This document shows positions 8,606-17,031 of a stretch of DNA of 64,000 nt, in pieces (within the stretch, counting starts at the first letter, position 1; each line of letters starts with the position of its first letter). A program made the position numbers and the translations under genes. The notes under the pieces were generated by a model. That model ran no database searches, was not told where the DNA came from, and worked only from the letters and a program-made list of their open reading frames with translations. The stretch lies in assembly GCA_025463055.1 (NCBI GenBank), contig JAOAPV010000121.1, forward strand, positions 1 through 64,000. Direction: 5' to 3'. The stretch comes from Candidatus Acidiferrum typicum (GTDB lineage Bacteria > Acidobacteriota > Terriglobia > Acidiferrales > UBA7541).

Positions 8606-9277
8606 TCAGTATCGGAGGCCAATCGTAAGCGGAACCATCCTCGTAGGGATGTGGCCGTTGTTCGAGTAGTGGAACCGTGCTTCTGCGAAGATCTTGACCC
8701 CCGATTGTCCGATGGGCACTTGGAATCCCGCTCCAGCGTTTCCCCCGATGCCGTCGCGAATCGCCCTTCCAATTACTAAGTTCGCGGGAATCAGCACGGG
8801 AAAGAAGGTGAAGAAGAAGGGATCGAATACGGTGACCGCCGCCACCGTGGGCTGTGTGAACTCCACCACGCGGCGATAGTAGCCAACCCCTCCAACGACG
8901 TATGGCGTGAATTTGCGTCGAGGAGCGAAGGTCAGCCGCGGCTCTACGGTGAACGCCCAAATCCGCGCATTGCCGTCGGGCACCGCAAACTCCCGAAGCA
9001 CGCCTCTGCTGACGCCAAGCCCGTTGTACATGATCTGTGCGCCGAGCGAGAAGCGTTGTGAGAACCTATATCCGCCTCCGAAGCTAATGTTCCATCCATT
9101 GTCCAGCCGCTGGTTCAGCGCGCCCAGCAATGGTGTAAATCCCGCGCCCACATTGGCGGTCCACTTGCGTTCTTCCTCCTGCGCGGAGGCCACTCCGCCG
9201 AATGAGGTCAGCAGCGCCATCGCTGCCACGCTTCCGATTAAGTGAGTTCGAATCTTCTTGAACATCGTTTTGTGCAT
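8606..9277 (-). CDS. outer-membrane beta-barrel protein
   Basis: A 223-residue OmpA/OmpW-like small porin-type barrel. The signal peptide ends in GGVASAQ; alternating amphipathic strands and a terminal strand ending in TIGLRY (C-terminal Tyr, a BAM-recognition type ending) follow. The start is the ATG behind GAGGAATCCC, 20 codons inside the longest frame. No peptidoglycan-binding domain is present. Upstream, TGTTGAC (9300-9306) and GTCAACA (9330-9336) form a spaced inverted repeat that could be an operator. Confidence 0.85.
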   Translation of the reverse strand: MHKTMFKKIRTHLIGSVAAMALLTSFGGVASAQEEERKWTANVGAGFTPLLGALNQRLDNGWNISFGGGYRFSQRFSLGAQIMYNGLGVSRGVLREFAVPDGNARIWAFTVEPRLTFAPRRKFTPYVVGGVGYYRRVVEFTQPTVAAVTVFDPFFFTFFPVLIPANLVIGRAIRDGIGGNAGAGFQVPIGQSGVKIFAEARFHYSNNGHIPTRMVPLTIGLRY

Positions 9278-9633
9278 GGGATTCCTCGTGTCGTCAAAAT
9301 GTTGACACCCCTTAGATATAACCAGGTTAGTCAACACCAGTTACGCTGACCGTCCCGAGGGGGTGCAATACAGAACTGTTGCGTGCATTGCAGGGAAGAA
9401 CGCTGGCTTGCCCTGATGCGCGCAATACGCCATTCACCCTAGCGCCTGACATTACCGGATGCGGTAAAACAGATACGCGAATCGCACCCAAACAAATTTG
9501 GTTGGACCTACAAGATGTTCTCTATAGTCACAAACCGTGACCGTATGATTAGATAAAACACGGTGAACCTTCGACAGCGGGAAGATCTAAGTCCCAAGCC
9601 CCGCGCTGCGCAGCGGCTCATCGAGGCGCTGAA
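9278..9633. other. 356-base intergenic region between divergent genes
   Basis: Divergent control region of the barrel gene and the CheY-like regulator. It holds the inverted repeat TGTTGAC/GTCAACA (23-base spacer) near the barrel gene and a second pair, ACCGTG (9534-9539) and CACGGT (9559-9564), about 70 bases before the regulator start. No gene seen. Confidence 0.4.
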
Positions 9634-10020
9634 ATGCCGAGTCCCTTACAAATTCTGATTGTCGACGACTCCGATGTGACGCGGCGCATTCTCTCTACGA
9701 TAGTGCGCTCCCGACAATGGAACGTTTGCGGAGAAGCGGAAGACGGGTGGTCGGCGATCAGAAAATTTCAGGAATTGCGGCCTGATCTGGTTCTGCTCGA
9801 CTTGGCGATGCCCGACATCAACGGCATCGAGGTCGCGCGAATGATGTCCGGCTTGGATTCCACCGTGCCAATCATTCTCTTCACCATAATGGATTTGGAA
9901 GGTCTTGAGAGCGCTGCTCGCCGAGCGGGCGTCTACGCCGTTGTTTCGAAAGCGCAGTGCTGGGATCTCCTCAAGAGCATCGACACCGCAGTCGCGCAAT
10001 CTCAAAGATTGATTCAGTAA
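9634..10020 (+). CDS. CheY-like stand-alone receiver protein
   Basis: A 128-residue single-domain response regulator. It has the acidic pair in IVDDSD (residues 10-12), the phospho-acceptor in LLDLAMPD (about residue 55), the signalling Thr in LFTIMD and the Lys in VVSKAQ. There is no output domain, so it would act by protein contact. It converges on a MauG-like peroxidase gene. Its last 33 bases recur almost unchanged (31 of 33) at 14596-14628, next to the second cytochrome/Fn3 cassette, which suggests it was part of the ancestral duplicated unit. Confidence 0.9.
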   Translation: MPSPLQILIVDDSDVTRRILSTIVRSRQWNVCGEAEDGWSAIRKFQELRPDLVLLDLAMPDINGIEVARMMSGLDSTVPIILFTIMDLEGLESAARRAGVYAVVSKAQCWDLLKSIDTAVAQSQRLIQ

Positions 10021-10062
10021 TACCCCAAGATCATCAATTTATTTCAGGCAACTCCCTGGGCG

Positions 10063-11472
10063 CTACAGGGCGCGCAGGAACGCGACTAGATCCTGCTTTT
10101 CCTGCGGCGCAAGTTTGGTGCTGAGGATTATGTTGAAGAACTCGACCGTGTCCTCCAGCGTCAGCAGACGCTCGTCGTGCATGTAGGGCGGATTATCCTT
10201 GACGCCGCGCAGCGCAAAGGTTTTGATCGGCCCGTCCCCAATGGCCATCATGTTGTTAATCATCACCGGCTTGAAGAAACGTTCCGTCTGAAGGTTGTGC
10301 ATCAAGTTATCGGTGTAAAACGGCGGCTGGTGGCAGCTCGCGCATTGACCCTTGCCAAAGAAGATCTCCTGGCCTCGCATCTCGGCGGGGGTCGCCTTGC
10401 TGGGAATGAGCTTGCCAAGAACGTCGAGCTTCGGCGCCGGTGGAAAGTCCAGCATCTCTTGAAAATCGGCCATGAAGTCGACCTGGCTTCCACGCTCGAG
10501 GGGGTTCACGCCCTTTTTCGTGGCAATCACAATATCGCCGTCGAAATACGCGGTCCGCTGTTCGAATTCGGTGAAATCCTCGACAGTCTTCAGGGCACGC
10601 TGCGACCCGAACAGCCGCTGAATGTCCATGCCGCGGAGCGACAGCGTCTTGATGCGGTGGCGGAACTGCTGCGGACGCGTATCGGGGGCGAGGTGCGTCG
10701 CGCCGTTTTGGTGGCCGTTCGAATGACAATCAAAGCAAGCCGCGCCGAGGCTGGGAATCGCCGAGCGGCGGTCCTCGGTCGCATTAAACTGCTGCTGCGG
10801 GAAGGGCGTAAGCAAAAGGCGCAGCCCTTCCAGTTGCCTGGGCGTGAGCAGTCCGTTGAACATCTCGTAGAAATTCGTGAGCGAGACCAGCTTGCCCTGC
10901 GAGACATCGCCCAGTTCAGGGCGCGGCGCCAAGTAAATGGCTGGCGGAAACTCGGCCAGGAAGTGATCCGGCAGATCGAAATCTATATCGAACCGGGTAA
11001 GGTCTCGCCCATCCTGCTGTTTGATCGCGTCGATCAGGAAGTGCGGAAAGACAAAGCCGCCATCGGTGTGTTTGGGATGCGGCAAGGGGTAGAACCCCTT
11101 CGGATATAGATTCTGTTCGCGAATCTGCTCCGCGCTCATCGCCGCCAGCTTCTCCCAGGTCATTCCCGCTGTCAGCTTGACTCTTACGCCTTCTTGCAGC
11201 GGTTTCCCGCGATCCATCGTGACACCCCGGGCGGGACGATCGCTCAGATCGTAGCGCTCGTTCATCACGGCGCTATGCTCCTTTTCCACCTCTGGTTTTT
11301 CCGCTTTCATTCGCGCCATGATCGATGCGAACGATTCGGTATGGTCCACCTTCATATAGCTCGTCTTCCCGCGTTCTTCTTGCTGTGCATGCGCGAAGCT
11401 CAAGAATACGAACAAACCTGCGACTAGCAGGAGCACCCCAATCCTTTCGATCAAACTGTTTGGCTTCGCCAT
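10063..11472 (-). CDS. MauG/cytochrome c peroxidase-family diheme protein
   Basis: A 469-residue exported diheme cytochrome. A signal peptide (about residues 10-30) is followed by two c-type heme sites, CFDCH (about residue 245) and CASCH (about residue 377), and the late MHDERLLTLEDTVEFFN segment typical of the CcpA/MauG family (YMHDGSL-like). Family members reduce hydrogen peroxide or oxidise protein residues in the periplasm; which applies here is unknown. AGGAGGTGGTGT precedes the chosen ATG. A 10-bp palindrome ATGACGTCAT lies 52 bases upstream (11524-11533). It is in line with, and downstream of, the cytochrome/Fn3 cassettes. Confidence 0.87.
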   Translation of the reverse strand: MAKPNSLIERIGVLLLVAGLFVFLSFAHAQQEERGKTSYMKVDHTESFASIMARMKAEKPEVEKEHSAVMNERYDLSDRPARGVTMDRGKPLQEGVRVKLTAGMTWEKLAAMSAEQIREQNLYPKGFYPLPHPKHTDGGFVFPHFLIDAIKQQDGRDLTRFDIDFDLPDHFLAEFPPAIYLAPRPELGDVSQGKLVSLTNFYEMFNGLLTPRQLEGLRLLLTPFPQQQFNATEDRRSAIPSLGAACFDCHSNGHQNGATHLAPDTRPQQFRHRIKTLSLRGMDIQRLFGSQRALKTVEDFTEFEQRTAYFDGDIVIATKKGVNPLERGSQVDFMADFQEMLDFPPAPKLDVLGKLIPSKATPAEMRGQEIFFGKGQCASCHQPPFYTDNLMHNLQTERFFKPVMINNMMAIGDGPIKTFALRGVKDNPPYMHDERLLTLEDTVEFFNIILSTKLAPQEKQDLVAFLRAL

Positions 11473-11523
11473 ACACCACCTCCTCAAAGAAGGGAATCGG
11501 CACCGTGAGCAATGAAGAATCGC

Positions 11524-11533
11524 ATGACGTCAT
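11524..11533. promoter_or_regulatory. palindrome upstream of the MauG-like gene
   Basis: ATGACGTCAT is a perfect 10-bp palindrome 52 bases before the start codon in an otherwise unstructured 237-base gap. It is a possible operator; short palindromes also occur by chance. Confidence 0.25.
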
Positions 11534-11709
11534 TCGGCATTCGCCACGTCAGGTGCCGCCCTTCGTTGCTGCCCTGGCGTTCTTTCCAGAATGTCGCCTC
11601 GCACAAAACTGCGACTCCAATAGACGGAATTCTTGTGAGACCGCGTGACTGGAGTGAACTACATACAGATGATTCAAATTGGTCTGATGAGCGCGCGAAG
11701 ATAATGGCG

Positions 11710-12114
11710 CTATTGTGTCGTGAACTTATTTACTGGGCTGGTGACTCCGTCGCTCTTGCCGTTGGCGTCCAGCGACTCAACCTTGTAGTAGTAGGTCGTC
11801 TTCGGCGGCAGGTCGTACAGGTGCACGCGGAACACCGTCGAGGAATGGGAAGGGTTCAACCTGATCGGATTTTTGGCGGTTTGGCTCAGGTCTTTTGGAT
11901 CCGTACCATAGTGCACAACGCCATAATGCACGGGCCCGCCACCGGGATTGTTTACCGTCCATCGAATAACCGTCAAATATCCGCCCGCCAACGCGATCTC
12001 TGGCCCCTGGCTAATCTGTACCCGCGTGGCTCTTGGAGTCGTTGGACTTTCTTGAGCGAGCAAGCTGCCGATGAAGACCACCATGATCGACACTGTCAAA
12101 AGCACTTTCTTCAT
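11710..12114 (-). CDS. small secreted Fn3-like protein, copy A
   Basis: A 134-residue protein made of a signal peptide (cleavage after LLAQ, about residue 19) and one fibronectin-III / purple-acid-phosphatase-N-like beta sandwich (IRWTVNNPGG, HYGTDP, TTYYYKVES). No enzyme domain follows, so it is probably a binding or scaffolding partner in the periplasm. GAGGT is spaced six bases from the ATG. It is the downstream gene of cassette A, after the diheme cytochrome gene and a large hairpin. It is about 70% identical by eye to copy B at 14640. Confidence 0.82.
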   Translation of the reverse strand: MKKVLLTVSIMVVFIGSLLAQESPTTPRATRVQISQGPEIALAGGYLTVIRWTVNNPGGGPVHYGVVHYGTDPKDLSQTAKNPIRLNPSHSSTVFRVHLYDLPPKTTYYYKVESLDANGKSDGVTSPVNKFTTQ

Positions 12115-12186
12115 GTTCACACCTCAAAGAGAATTAACTCAAGATGACTCAAAGCGAAAAAAACGCGGTCAACTGCCATCCGCGAT

Positions 12187-12243
12187 CTCTGACTCCGGCT
12201 CGTCCGCTCGCATTCGAGGTTTTGCGAGACGGACGAGCCAGAG
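12187..12243 (-). other. large intra-operon hairpin, cassette A
   Basis: GGCTCGTCCGCTCGCA (12197-12212) pairs with TGCGAGACGGACGAGCC (12223-12239) with one bulged base; outer CTCTG/CAGAG extends it. It sits between the cytochrome gene and the Fn3 gene. No T-run follows on the minus strand. The same hairpin is kept in cassette B. Possible roles are RNA processing, 3' end protection of the cytochrome message, or attenuation. Confidence 0.65.
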
Positions 12244-12297
12244 AGGAGATGGGTTATTGGTTTAGGTTTAGGACTTAGGCCGTCTGGCGTCCTCCGC

Positions 12298-14145
12298 TCA
12301 CGGAATTGGCTTAGTCGGGAGAGGCGCAACGCCGCAGATGGCCGATGCGCACGGCGGTAGAGGTGGAGTCGGGATAAGCGTGCTGTTCCCTTGCGTCGCA
12401 GCGGTTCCACCGGTCATGCAAACGCCCGTGAAGGTGTTCTTGTCCGGGTAAGGTCTCGAGAAGCCATCCGATAGCGTCATGAGGAACGCAACGATTTGGT
12501 TCTCCTCGGTGTCCGTCAAGCCGAGCATACCCGTCGTCGTGTCGAGATTGTTCCTGACCTCGGGCATCGGCCAGCACGTCACCCGCTCAATCGTTCCTGG
12601 CGGGCAGTGTCCGGAAGTGACCGGCTTGGCAAAGCTCGTGTCACGCGTGTTATAGAAATGTACGAGCTGCTTGAGGCTCTTGATGTAGCCGTTGTGAAAG
12701 AACTCCTTCTGGAAGTAAGGTCCGGGGGCCTCGGTAGTGGGGCACTGTGCTGGTGTCAACGCCACATCACGCGCGGAAGATACCTGAAATTGGCCGTCGG
12801 AGGTCGGCGCAAATTGTGTCCAAGTATCGTTCGGGCTCGGCGCCGCGCCGAAACCGCTTCGCAGGAAAGTTCCCAATCCCAAATCTCTGTAGCCGAAGCC
12901 AAAAGGATTGGGGGTGAAGCCGAAGAAGTCTGGCCTGTTCTGATAATAGAAAGCATCCCTCGGATTGAGGGGCAAGCCTTCATTTGCCGAGCCGAAGCAG
13001 CTGAAGATAGGTTTCACACTGGCGGTTGCGCCTGTGTCTTCGCCGTTCGGCGCCTCCCCTTCGGGAGGCGGGGGCGTCGGGGCAGTCGACCTGCCGTCCA
13101 CATGGCAGGAGTTGCAGTTGCCCTTGCCATTGAAAAGCTTGAACCCTGCCATCTCGTCTGCACTCAACGTGGTATCGCCAGCCAGGAACATGTCGAATTT
13201 CGACGAAAAAGCGCTGACATCCGGTGAAGCTTCGTATTGGTCGAGGGACTGTCCCCAATGGTCGTAGACGTCGTTTGCCCTGGCGCGGTCCTCAGGAGAT
13301 AGCTTAATTGGCGTGGCGCTCGTTCCGAAGATCTTAGCCCCGCCTGGGGTTTCGCAGATTTCCTCGGTGTTGGCTGGGAACTTGATGTCTAGGACATCGC
13401 CCCAGAATTCCTCAAAGAAGGATTTATAGACGGCGGTCTCAAGCCGGAACGCGATGCAAGCCGTGTCCGGTAACGCGTGTTCTTGTGTATCGACAGGAGG
13501 ATGCTGCGCCTGCTCTTCGTCAGGACTTCCTAGCATGTACCCTGTCGCGCGCGAATCCCAGAAGTTTCCACCAAAAAAGAGCTCCTGCTGGATGTTGAAA
13601 TTGAAAACAGGGAAATTCGGTGCATAAGTATATCTCTGCGCCGTCCGCTTGCCGGCCCGAAACTGAAATGATCCGGGATACGCAATCATCGTCAGGTTGA
13701 CGGACGGAATCGGTCCGCTAAAGCCGGCGTACGGCATATGGCAGAAACCGCAGGCCCTATTCTGGAAGGGGGACATATTCTTGTCGAAATTCAGGGCCTT
13801 GCCTATCAAAACGTTTAACCTTTGTCCGGTGTTCTGGAAGGTTGGCGGGTTACCTGTGAGGATCGGAGGCGGCAAGGCACGCAACTGTGCCAGCGCTTCG
13901 GCTTCGATGTTATCAACTTCACGGAGGACCCGGGCTATCTCGGAATTTAAATCAGCAGGGAGAATCCCCGGCGGGTACGGGTTGTACGGCGGCGGTGTTT
14001 TGTCGGGCTCATCTCCCGTATGCCATGCTGTACTTTGTGTGCCTGTACTTTGCGCCGAGATGCGCGCTGTTTGCGACGAGATGAGTAAAGCCAAAATAAC
14101 TGTCACTGTGACTGTACATAATGCGACGAGTCTTCTTCGGTTCAT
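12298..14145 (-). CDS. diheme cytochrome c peroxidase-like protein, copy A
   Basis: A 615-residue exported c-type cytochrome of the CCP/MauG family. Signal peptide about residues 7-30, then CGFCH (about residue 131) and CNSCH (about residue 342) heme sites. FFHNGYIKSLKQLVHFYNTRD (within about residues 505-530) corresponds to the C-terminal MHDG-type loop of the family. It is longer than classical CcpA (about 330 residues) because of a Pro-rich insert after the second heme and a Cys-containing Pro-rich tail. The start is the ATG after AAGGGGTTGGCCT. It is followed by a hairpin and the Fn3 gene. A full paralogue lies at 15205. Confidence 0.87.
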   Translation of the reverse strand: MNRRRLVALCTVTVTVILALLISSQTARISAQSTGTQSTAWHTGDEPDKTPPPYNPYPPGILPADLNSEIARVLREVDNIEAEALAQLRALPPPILTGNPPTFQNTGQRLNVLIGKALNFDKNMSPFQNRACGFCHMPYAGFSGPIPSVNLTMIAYPGSFQFRAGKRTAQRYTYAPNFPVFNFNIQQELFFGGNFWDSRATGYMLGSPDEEQAQHPPVDTQEHALPDTACIAFRLETAVYKSFFEEFWGDVLDIKFPANTEEICETPGGAKIFGTSATPIKLSPEDRARANDVYDHWGQSLDQYEASPDVSAFSSKFDMFLAGDTTLSADEMAGFKLFNGKGNCNSCHVDGRSTAPTPPPPEGEAPNGEDTGATASVKPIFSCFGSANEGLPLNPRDAFYYQNRPDFFGFTPNPFGFGYRDLGLGTFLRSGFGAAPSPNDTWTQFAPTSDGQFQVSSARDVALTPAQCPTTEAPGPYFQKEFFHNGYIKSLKQLVHFYNTRDTSFAKPVTSGHCPPGTIERVTCWPMPEVRNNLDTTTGMLGLTDTEENQIVAFLMTLSDGFSRPYPDKNTFTGVCMTGGTAATQGNSTLIPTPPLPPCASAICGVAPLPTKPIP

Positions 14146-14639
14146 AGGCCAACCCCTTCTATGATTACTGTTCGGACGTGATTGTCGCTGGGAGGTGTGA
14201 TTGTCAGCGGAAGATGTGCTTGTTACTGGGATGGATGCGAAGATGGCGCGCAGAGTAGACACACTTCGGCACAATTCCACGTGTCACCCATTAAAATAAG
14301 GATTGCTCGGTTCGGTAAGAAAGGCAGTCAGCGTCTTTACTGGGATGGTTGCGGAGGATCTCGGTTCATGGGCCAACCCCTTCCGTAACGAATCTTTGAA
14401 GCTGGATTGTCACTGCGAAAGATGCAAAAGACGGCGCGCAGGATAGATACAGGACCCCCAAATTTTGACGCGTCTCTGATTAAATTAAGATTGCTCGGTT
14501 CGGCAAGAAAGGCAGTCAGCGCGTTTGTCTTGGACTGCTGCGGAGGACCTATCCTGGAATCCTCTGGACCGGCGGATGCGCATGGCTTTTGCAATCCGCA
14601 GTCGCAAAATCTCAAAGATTGATTCAGTGATCCCATTGG
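14146..14639. repeat. leader repeats L1 and L2 plus cassette remnant
   Basis: A gene-free 494 bases made of imperfect repeats. L1 (about 14276-14357) and L2 (about 14460-14640) share AAGGATTGCTCGGTTCGG-like and AAAGGCAGTCAGC blocks followed by TGCGGAGGA. The same leader recurs as L3 at 17108-17290. Between L1 and L2 is a decayed copy of the cytochrome gene start and its upstream DNA (about 14362-14455). The last part of L2 repeats the 3' end of the CheY-like gene. Confidence 0.7.
14362..14455 (-). pseudogene. remnant of a third cytochrome cassette (5' end only)
   Basis: CGGTTCATGGGCCAACCCC here matches CGGTTCATAGGCCAACCCC at the start of copy A and CGGTTCATAAGCCAACCCC at copy B. It therefore keeps the ribosome binding site, the start codon and three codons (Met-Asn-Arg), then breaks straight into leader L1. 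Its upstream DNA (GATTGTCACTGCGAAAGATG, GACGGCGCGCAG) also parallels the upstream DNA of copy A. It is best explained as what is left after deletion of a middle cassette. Confidence 0.6.
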
Positions 14640-15044
14640 CTACGGTATCGTGAACTTGTTTACGGGGCTGGTCACTCCATCACTCGTGCCATTGGCCTCC
14701 TGCGACTCGACGGTGTAGTAGTAGGTCGTCGCCGCCTTAAGCCCTTGGATACGCACGCGGAAAATTGTAGAGGGATGGCTCGGGTTTAGTCGGATGGGAG
14801 ATTTCGCAGTCTGGCTCAGGTTATTGGGATCGGTACCATAACGCACGATGCCGAAATGGTCGGGCAAACCCCCAGGGTTGTTGGTCGTCCATCGGATAAT
14901 CGTCAAATATTCCTTAGCCAATTCGAGTTCCGGACCTTGGGTGATCTGGACGCGCGCGGCTTTTGGCGTAGCTGGACTTACCTGAGCGAGCAGGTTCCCC
15001 ATGAAGACGACCATGATCAACACTGTCAGAAGCAGTTTCTTCAT
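14640..15044 (-). CDS. small secreted Fn3-like protein, copy B
   Basis: A 134-residue paralogue of the protein at 11710: signal peptide, then one fibronectin-III-like domain with IRWTTNNPGG, RYGTDP and TTYYYTVES. The N-terminal 20 residues and the stretch SDGVTSPVNKFT are almost unchanged between copies, while surface loops differ. Its start has the same GAGGT spacing. It is the downstream gene of cassette B, and its 3' end abuts the repeated tail of the CheY-like gene. The function is unknown, presumably tied to the diheme cytochrome. Confidence 0.82.
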   Translation of the reverse strand: MKKLLLTVLIMVVFMGNLLAQVSPATPKAARVQITQGPELELAKEYLTIIRWTTNNPGGLPDHFGIVRYGTDPNNLSQTAKSPIRLNPSHPSTIFRVRIQGLKAATTYYYTVESQEANGTSDGVTSPVNKFTIP

Positions 15045-15101
15045 GTTCACACCTCAAAAAGAGAATTAACTCGAGATTACAAAGCGCCATCCGATCTCTG
15101 G

Positions 15102-15152
15102 CTCTGGCTCGCCCGCTCGCATTCGAGGTTCTGCGAGACGGACGAGCCAGAG
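15102..15152 (-). other. large intra-operon hairpin, cassette B
   Basis: CTCTGGCTCG (15102-15111) pairs perfectly with CGAGCCAGAG (15143-15152). The inner GCTCGCA/TGCGAG arms continue the stem around a TTCGAGGTTC loop that is nearly the same as in cassette A. One internal C/A mismatch and one bulge are present. It lies between the cytochrome and Fn3 genes, as in cassette A. Confidence 0.65.
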
Positions 15153-15204
15153 GAGAGATGCCATTGGTTTAGGTCAGTGGTTTTCGCCGTTTAACGCCCT
15201 CCGC

Positions 15205-17031
15205 TCACGGAATTGGCTTAGTCGGGAGAGGCGCAACGCCGCAGACAGCCGACGCGCACGGCGGTAGAGGTGGAGTCGGGATAAGGGTGTTGTTCCCTTG
15301 CGTCGCGGCCGTACCACCGGTCATGCATTTACCAGTAAAGGTATTTATGTCGGGGTAGGTACTCACGCTGGGGTTAGAAGGGTTGAAGCCGTCATTCAGT
15401 GCTTGCATGATGATCACGAGTTGGTTCTCCTCCTGATCCGTCAGGCCGAGATTACCGACCGTCATGTCGATGTTGTTCGGGACCTCGGGCATCGGCCAGC
15501 AATCAACTTTTTCGGTCTTCCCTGGCGGGCAGTGTCCGGAAGTGACGGGGAATGGAAACTTGTCGCGCGTGTTGTAGAAATGGACGAGCTGCTTCAGGCT
15601 CTTGATGTAGCCATTGTGAAAGAACTCCTTTTGGAAGTACGGCCCTGGTGCCTCTGTAGTAGGACACTGTGGCGGCGTCATGGCCACGTTGCGCACCGTA
15701 GACACCTGCTGCCGGCCGTCCATCCGCGGCGCCAACTCCGTCCAAGTCTCGTTCGGGTTGGGCGCGGAGCCGAAGCCGCTTCTAAGGAAAGTTCCTAATC
15801 CCAAATCGCGGTAGCCGAAGCCTAAAGGATTCGCAGTGAACCCAAAGAAATCCGGCGTGGTCTGATAAAAGAAAGCATCCCTGGGATTTAGGGGCAGGCC
15901 AAGATTGGAATAGCCGAAGCAGGTGAACAAAGGCCTCGCATTAGTGGCATATGTGCCGGTGTCGGTCTGGCCCGGCTTTAGGAGGGTCCTTTGTCCGTCG
16001 ATGTGGCAGGAATTGCAGTTCCCTTTGCCGGCGAACAAAATGGCACCGGCAAGCTCATCCGGCGTATAGGTGTACAGCCCGTTTATATTGGCATCGACTT
16101 TCGAGGTGAAAGGGCTGACCTGCGGTGAATCTTCGAAGAAGGAAATAGATTGTCCCCAGTGATCATAGACTGAGTTTGCTTTGGCGCGGTCCTCAGGAGA
16201 TAGCTTAATTGGTGTGACGTCCGTTCCGAACACCTTAGCCCCTCCGGGGGTTTCGCAGATATCCTCGGTGTTGCCTGGGAACCTGATGTCTAGGATATCG
16301 CCCCATATTTTCTCAAAGAAAGATTTATATACGGCGGATTCAAGCCGGAACGCGATGCAAGCCGTGTCCGGTAACGCGTGTTCTTGTGTGTCGACGGGAG
16401 GATGCTGCGCCTGCTCGGCATCGGCACTCTGTAGCAGATATCCGGTCGAGCGTCCATCCCAGAAGTTTCCGCCAAACAAAAGGTTCTGGTCTGGGTAGAG
16501 CTCGAGGACAGGATATCTGGGTGAATAGGTGTATCTCTGCGCGGTCCGCTTGCCGGCCCGAAACTGAAATGATCCGGGATACGCGATCATCGTCAGATTG
16601 ACGGATGGGATCGGTCCGCTAAAGCCGGCGTACGGCATGTGGCAGAAAGCGCAGGCCCTGTTCTGGAAGGGGGACATATTCTCGTCGAAATTCAGAAGCT
16701 TACCGAGTGTTTGTACTGCTTGATATCCGGTACCTTGCAGGGTCGGTGGTTGCCCCGTCACAGTCAGAGGCGGCAATGCGCGCATCTCTCCGAGAGCTTG
16801 ATTGAAGATGAATCGGACTTCCCTCCGGACCCTGGCTATCTCGGAATTCAAATCGGCGGGCAGAATCCCAGGCGGGTACGGGTTGTAAGGCCGCGGCGGG
16901 GGTTCCTCGCGATCCACTCCACTATTTTGAGTATTTTGCGCCGATATGAGCATGGTTTGCGACGATATAAGCAAACCTAAGAGAACTGTTACAGCAACCG
17001 TACATAATCCTACGAGTTTTCTCCGGTTCAT
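15205..17031 (-). CDS. diheme cytochrome c peroxidase-like protein, copy B
   Basis: A 608-residue paralogue of the protein at 12298 with the same order: signal peptide, CAFCH heme site (about residue 127), CNSCH heme site (about residue 338), FFHNGYIKSLKQLVHFYNTRD region, and an identical CGVAPLPTKPIP tail. Long blocks are unchanged (for example MSPFQNRAC and FQFRAGKRTAQRYTY); the divergent parts are the N-terminal linker and the insert after heme 2, where copy A has a Pro-rich stretch that copy B lacks. Substrate or partner divergence after duplication is plausible. It starts with AAGGGGTTGGCTT before the ATG. Confidence 0.87.
   Translation of the reverse strand: MNRRKLVGLCTVAVTVLLGLLISSQTMLISAQNTQNSGVDREEPPPRPYNPYPPGILPADLNSEIARVRREVRFIFNQALGEMRALPPLTVTGQPPTLQGTGYQAVQTLGKLLNFDENMSPFQNRACAFCHMPYAGFSGPIPSVNLTMIAYPGSFQFRAGKRTAQRYTYSPRYPVLELYPDQNLLFGGNFWDGRSTGYLLQSADAEQAQHPPVDTQEHALPDTACIAFRLESAVYKSFFEKIWGDILDIRFPGNTEDICETPGGAKVFGTDVTPIKLSPEDRAKANSVYDHWGQSISFFEDSPQVSPFTSKVDANINGLYTYTPDELAGAILFAGKGNCNSCHIDGQRTLLKPGQTDTGTYATNARPLFTCFGYSNLGLPLNPRDAFFYQTTPDFFGFTANPLGFGYRDLGLGTFLRSGFGSAPNPNETWTELAPRMDGRQQVSTVRNVAMTPPQCPTTEAPGPYFQKEFFHNGYIKSLKQLVHFYNTRDKFPFPVTSGHCPPGKTEKVDCWPMPEVPNNIDMTVGNLGLTDQEENQLVIIMQALNDGFNPSNPSVSTYPDINTFTGKCMTGGTAATQGNNTLIPTPPLPPCASAVCGVAPLPTKPIP

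Noticed and set aside
10177-11109. 310-residue frame opposite the MauG-like gene
   Set aside because: Lies wholly antisense to a gene with heme motifs and a strong ribosome binding site; composition is that of a frame shadow.
12496-13227. 243-residue frame opposite cytochrome copy A
   Set aside because: Antisense to a conserved paralogue pair; not kept opposite copy B as a comparable frame.
14337-14636. 99-residue frame in the cassette spacer ending in MNRDPPQPSQ
   Set aside because: Composed of leader repeat and the truncated cytochrome start; better explained as a remnant than as a gene.
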